Of a stretch of DNA of 64,000 bases, positions 58,769-64,000 are shown piece by piece. The DNA is from Lysobacteraceae bacterium (GTDB taxonomy: Bacteria; Pseudomonadota; Gammaproteobacteria; Xanthomonadales; Rhodanobacteraceae), in NCBI GenBank assembly GCA_004143945.1, contig SEHB01000002.1:310001-374000 (forward strand), written 5' to 3'. The translations under genes were made by a program, and so were the position numbers. Every line of letters starts with the position of its first letter. The first letter of the stretch is position 1. The notes under the pieces were generated by a model that was not told the origin of the DNA, made no database searches, and saw only the letters and a list, made by a program, of their open reading frames with translations.

Positions 58769-59566
58769 TTACTTCCTCGCGGCGGCGACCGGGACTGCGC
58801 CACCATCGACGCGCGAACCGGTCGCGAAGAAATCGTGCAGGTCATGCGCGAATTCGTCGAAGCGCGCGTAGATCACGCGGTTCTGGCGCACGAAGAAGTT
58901 GTACGCGAGCACCGCGGGAATCGCGACGAACAGGCCGAACGCGGTCATGATCAGCGCCTCGCCGACCGGACCCGCGACCGCTTCCATCGACGCATTGCCC
59001 GACGCGGCGATCTTGATCAGCGCGTGGTAGATGCCCCAGACGGTACCGAGCAGGCCGACGAACGGGGCCGACGAACCGACCGTGGCGAGCACGGTCATGC
59101 CGCCCTCGAGGCGCAGGCTTTCGCGAGCGACGGCCTGGCGCAGCGCGCGGTCGATGAACTCCGAACGGTTCAGCGCCTCGACGAGGCGGCTGCCTTCGTT
59201 GCGCTGGTGGTGCGCGGCGGCCTGCGCGGCATCGAGCGCGATCTTCGAGAACGGTTCGCCCTTGGGCTGGTCCTCGAGGAAGCGCACGGCGTCCTGCGCC
59301 GACGGCGTGTCCCAGAACGTGTTGATGACCTTTTCCATGCGCGCACGGATCATCGAGTTGCGCAGGAAGTTGGCGACGATGAAGTAGATCGACGCGATCG
59401 ACATCACGCAGAGCGTGATGAACACGATCCAGCCCAGGACGTCGAAGTTCTGGATCAGGTCGGCGAAGCCCATCTGGCTCATCGCGGCGGCGTTGTTGCC
59501 GCCGCCCGGCGCCGGAATGACAGCTGGCTGAGCCGCTGCGGGGGTCTGAGAGGCATCTTGCTGCAT
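58769..59566 (-). CDS. exbB: MotA/TolQ/ExbB proton channel protein ExbB
   Basis: A 265-aa membrane protein with three helices and the family GLLGTVWGIYHALIKIAASGNASMEAVAGPVGEALIMTAFGLFVAIPAVLAYN. Forms the proton channel with ExbD that powers TonB. The N-terminus is a low-complexity Gln/Ala/Pro stretch. Part of tonB-exbB-exbD-exbD2. Confidence 0.93.
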   Translation of the reverse strand: MQQDASQTPAAAQPAVIPAPGGGNNAAAMSQMGFADLIQNFDVLGWIVFITLCVMSIASIYFIVANFLRNSMIRARMEKVINTFWDTPSAQDAVRFLEDQPKGEPFSKIALDAAQAAAHHQRNEGSRLVEALNRSEFIDRALRQAVARESLRLEGGMTVLATVGSSAPFVGLLGTVWGIYHALIKIAASGNASMEAVAGPVGEALIMTAFGLFVAIPAVLAYNFFVRQNRVIYARFDEFAHDLHDFFATGSRVDGGAVPVAAARK

Positions 59567-59575
59567 GGCTCTACC

Positions 59576-60127
59576 TTAATTAGACAGATTGAACTCGATC
59601 GGAACCAAGGCATACCCACGGCTGGGTTTGCCACCCTTTGAACCCGGATTGAACTTCCAGGTCTTCACTGCAGTGATCGCGGCCTGATCGAGCAGCCGCG
59701 AACCGCTGGATTTTTCGACCGTGACGTCTTCCGGCGTGCCGTCGAGGCCGACCAGGACCTTCAGGATCACCTTGCCCTGCTGGCGCTGTCGCACCGCCTG
59801 CGGCGGATACTTCGGCGGGCGCATCCTACGGTAGCTGATGTTTTCGCTCGGCGCGATGTCGGCCGGCGGCGCCGGCGGTGCCGGTGGCGCCGGAGGCGGA
59901 GCCGGGACCGACATCGGCGAAGCCTCTTCGGTCACGACAGGCGGCGGCGGCTCGATGAACTCGACCGTGACCTTGCGGTCGATCGCCTTGTCCTTCGGCG
60001 GCGGCGGTGCGACCGGTGCCATCATCATCGCGAACGCGAATGCATGCAGCGCGAACGCACTTGCGAACGCAGTGACGCGCCGCCAGCTGAACGAAGAGTC
60101 GCCGCCAGATTGGTAGGTATCAGCCAT
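59576..60127 (-). CDS. tonB: TonB energy transducer
   Basis: A 183-aa protein that spans the periplasm and drives TonB-dependent receptors. It has a membrane helix near residues 17-38, a Pro-rich spacer (KDKAIDRKVTVEFIEPPPPVV, then APPPAPPAPPAPP) and a C-terminal TonB domain (YPPQAVRQRQQGKVILKVLVGLDGTPEDVTVEKSSG). First gene of the operon; ATG at 60127. Confidence 0.93.
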   Translation of the reverse strand: MADTYQSGGDSSFSWRRVTAFASAFALHAFAFAMMMAPVAPPPPKDKAIDRKVTVEFIEPPPPVVTEEASPMSVPAPPPAPPAPPAPPADIAPSENISYRRMRPPKYPPQAVRQRQQGKVILKVLVGLDGTPEDVTVEKSSGSRLLDQAAITAVKTWKFNPGSKGGKPSRGYALVPIEFNLSN

Positions 60128-60409
60128 CAGTGTTGACCAACGAGAGTGTGTCTGTGCGGCTGCGCGGGCAGCGCCGTCGATTCAAGCCCCGGTTCCCCCA
60201 GGGGGCCTGAGCGCGGTGAGCGGGGCACGGTACAACACACCGTGTCCCGCGACAAGCGGCGCGACCGCGCCGGACGTACGTGATCATGACGTTGTGTTTC
60301 GAACCTTGCGCACCGGCTTTGCACAAGCGTGCAATTCGCGCCCGCGGTCGGCAGGTTCGCATCGCTTGCGCGCGCGTCCGTCCGTGCAAGGCGTCGACCG
60401 GACGTCGAT

Positions 60410-61684
60410 TCAGGGCTTCTTGCCACGCTTGATCTTCACGCCGCCGGTGGCCGCCTTGATGCGCTGGTCGGCCATGACCTTGGTGCTCGGAAACGCCTGT
60501 GCCTTGCGCCAGTCCGCGAGTGCGCCGGCGTCCTGGCCGAGGTCGTTCTTCGCGTCGCCGCGCAGCAGGTAGGCCTCGCCCTCCTGGCGCAGGCCGCCGC
60601 GCGAGATCGCGCGGTCGAGCGCGGCGATCGCGTCGGCCGACTTCTCGCCGTAATAGAGGAGATACCCGAGCTGGTAGTCGACGTTGCCGTCCTGTCCGAG
60701 CGGCGCGGCCTTGGTGTAGCCCTCGATCGCGCAGGCGTCGTCCTCGGCCTGGCTGCAGACGTCGCCCATGAGCTTGTAGTTGTCGTAGTTCTGCGCGATC
60801 ACGCCCTTGGAGAAGCCTTCCTTCATCAGGCCCGCCGCTTCCTTCGGGTTCTCGGCATTCGCGTAGAGCTTGGCGAGCTGCGTGTAGTCTTCGCCCGTCG
60901 AGATGAGTCCCTGCGACTTCGCGCGCGCGAGCACTTCGAGCGCCTGCGGCAACTTGTCGCCCTGGATGTAGATCGTCGCGAGCTGGTTCACGAGCTTCTT
61001 GTCGTTCGGCGTCTTCGCGAGCTGCTCCTGCACGATCCTCGCGGCCTCGTCGTACTGGTCGAGCTCGAAGTAGCTGGCCATCAGGATCTGCGTCCAGCTC
61101 TCGTTGAGCGTGTCGGTCATCGAGATCGCCTTCTTCATCGTGTCGATCGCGGGCTGGAACTGGTCGAGGCGATAGTGCACGTTCGCCTTCAGCGCGAGTT
61201 CGTCGGCGGTCTGCTTGCCGGTGAGCTTTTCCCATTCCGCGAGCGTGGCGAGTGCGTCCTGGTACTTCTCTTCCTGCACCTGCGTCTGCGCGAGCGCGTA
61301 GACGAGCTGGAACTGCCCGTCGTTCGGCAGCGCGTCGAGCGCGATCGCGGCCTTGTATTCGCTGATCGCCTGCTCGCCCTGCTCGCGGTCCCAGTGGATC
61401 TGCGCCATCAGCTGGTGCGCGAACGCGAGTGCGTACTTGCTCGCCTTGCCGTCGTCGAGCACCTTGCGGATCAGCGGTTCGGCTTCTTCGGCATTGCCTT
61501 CGTTGACGAGGTCGGTCGCCTTGTTGAGGCTCTTCTGGTCGCGCTCGGACATGCTGACCTTAGGATCCTTGCGCGTCGCGTCGGGATACTCGTTGGCCTT
61601 CTTGTCCTTGGCGGCGGCGAGCGCCGAACCGAATGCGAGCCCGGCGAGGCACAGGATCGCGAGGAACCACTTCGTGAGCTTCAT
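60410..61684 (-). CDS. Secreted/periplasmic TPR protein next to the ton operon
   Basis: A 424-aa protein with a signal peptide (LTKWFLAILCLAGLAFGSALA) and a long row of TPR-like helices (e.g. NEGNAEEAEPLIRKVLDDGK, QEQLAKTPNDKKLVNQLATIY). The basic C-terminus ends KIKRGKKP. AAGGGG precedes the ATG at 61684. It lies between gyrB and tonB, a position held by a TPR protein in related genomes. Function unknown; helper of TonB-dependent uptake is a guess. No gene lies in 60128-60409. Confidence 0.85.
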   Translation of the reverse strand: MKLTKWFLAILCLAGLAFGSALAAAKDKKANEYPDATRKDPKVSMSERDQKSLNKATDLVNEGNAEEAEPLIRKVLDDGKASKYALAFAHQLMAQIHWDREQGEQAISEYKAAIALDALPNDGQFQLVYALAQTQVQEEKYQDALATLAEWEKLTGKQTADELALKANVHYRLDQFQPAIDTMKKAISMTDTLNESWTQILMASYFELDQYDEAARIVQEQLAKTPNDKKLVNQLATIYIQGDKLPQALEVLARAKSQGLISTGEDYTQLAKLYANAENPKEAAGLMKEGFSKGVIAQNYDNYKLMGDVCSQAEDDACAIEGYTKAAPLGQDGNVDYQLGYLLYYGEKSADAIAALDRAISRGGLRQEGEAYLLRGDAKNDLGQDAGALADWRKAQAFPSTKVMADQRIKAATGGVKIKRGKKP

Positions 61685-61824
61685 GTCGTACCCCTTGAAC
61701 ATACGAAGAGCGTCGCAGTTTGGCTCGCGACGAAAAAAGAGGGGCGAGGTTAACGCCGCGTCCGTGAACGGCACAAGCACGCGGCCTGCGCCACGTTGCT
61801 GCAGCGCAGCAGCGTGGTGGCCGC

Positions 61825-64000
<2,176 letters not shown>

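Overview
The window is about 64 kb of very GC-rich (roughly 70 % by eye) chromosomal DNA from a gammaproteobacterium of the order Lysobacterales (Xanthomonadales), most likely a Rhodanobacteraceae-like or Lysobacteraceae-like genus. The protein families, the chromosomal order gyrB - TPR protein - tonB - exbB - exbD - exbD2 - pdxJ at the right end (the order I remember for Xanthomonas next to the replication origin), and the Ser/Thr kinase/TPR protein at the left end all point there. The window starts inside the kinase gene and ends inside gyrB. There is no rRNA, CRISPR array, prophage or transposase.

Left part (1-22.5 kb), mainly housekeeping: a Ser/Thr kinase with TPRs, ACP phosphodiesterase, a membrane cytochrome c, tRNA-Arg(CCG) with a duplicated 3' half, an amino-acid permease, a small low-GC patch carrying a lipoprotein next to a 5'-truncated glyoxalase-like gene, a glutamate-synthase-like flavoprotein, a UbiA with a very long disordered N-terminus, comF, a biotin operon (bioB, bioF, bioH, bioC, transporter), a Fur-controlled hemP unit, a Mn2+ exporter behind a yybP-ykoY riboswitch, a PII protein, ubiK, comM/yifB and a K+/H+ antiporter.

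Centre (22.5-32.3 kb), the most unusual part: two tandem, diverged copies of a three-gene cassette. Each has a SagB-like peptide-maturation dehydrogenase, a small NHLP-like precursor peptide on the opposite strand, and a class III cyclase/TPR membrane protein whose 3' end overlaps the peptide gene. Just upstream of the second cyclase, on the same strand, is a protein with a cyclic-nucleotide-binding domain fused to GGDEF. I read this as a predicted RiPP system coupled to nucleotide second-messenger signalling. The families have automated names in public databases (as I recall them), but I know of no characterised product, and no YcaO, radical-SAM, protease or exporter gene lies in the window.

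Right part (32.5-64 kb): the glyoxylate shunt (aceB-aceA with a divergent LysR regulator); a likely sulfide/persulfide-responsive operon (BigR/SqrR-type ArsR repressor divergent from a YgaP-like protein, an RND pump and an SQR-like flavoprotein); small membrane proteins; an acetate/carboxylate module (MHS transporter, DcaP-like porin, acs, CrbR/CrbS-type two-component system); an Sfp-type PPTase coupled to an ECF sigma factor, a putative membrane regulator and a PDZ protein; pdxJ; the TonB/ExbB/ExbD/ExbD2 operon; a periplasmic TPR protein; and the 3' part of gyrB.

The physiology is consistent: growth on acetate and fatty-acid-derived carbon (acs, CrbSR, aceBA), TonB-dependent nutrient uptake, iron and manganese homeostasis, and a strain-specific peptide/signalling locus in the middle.
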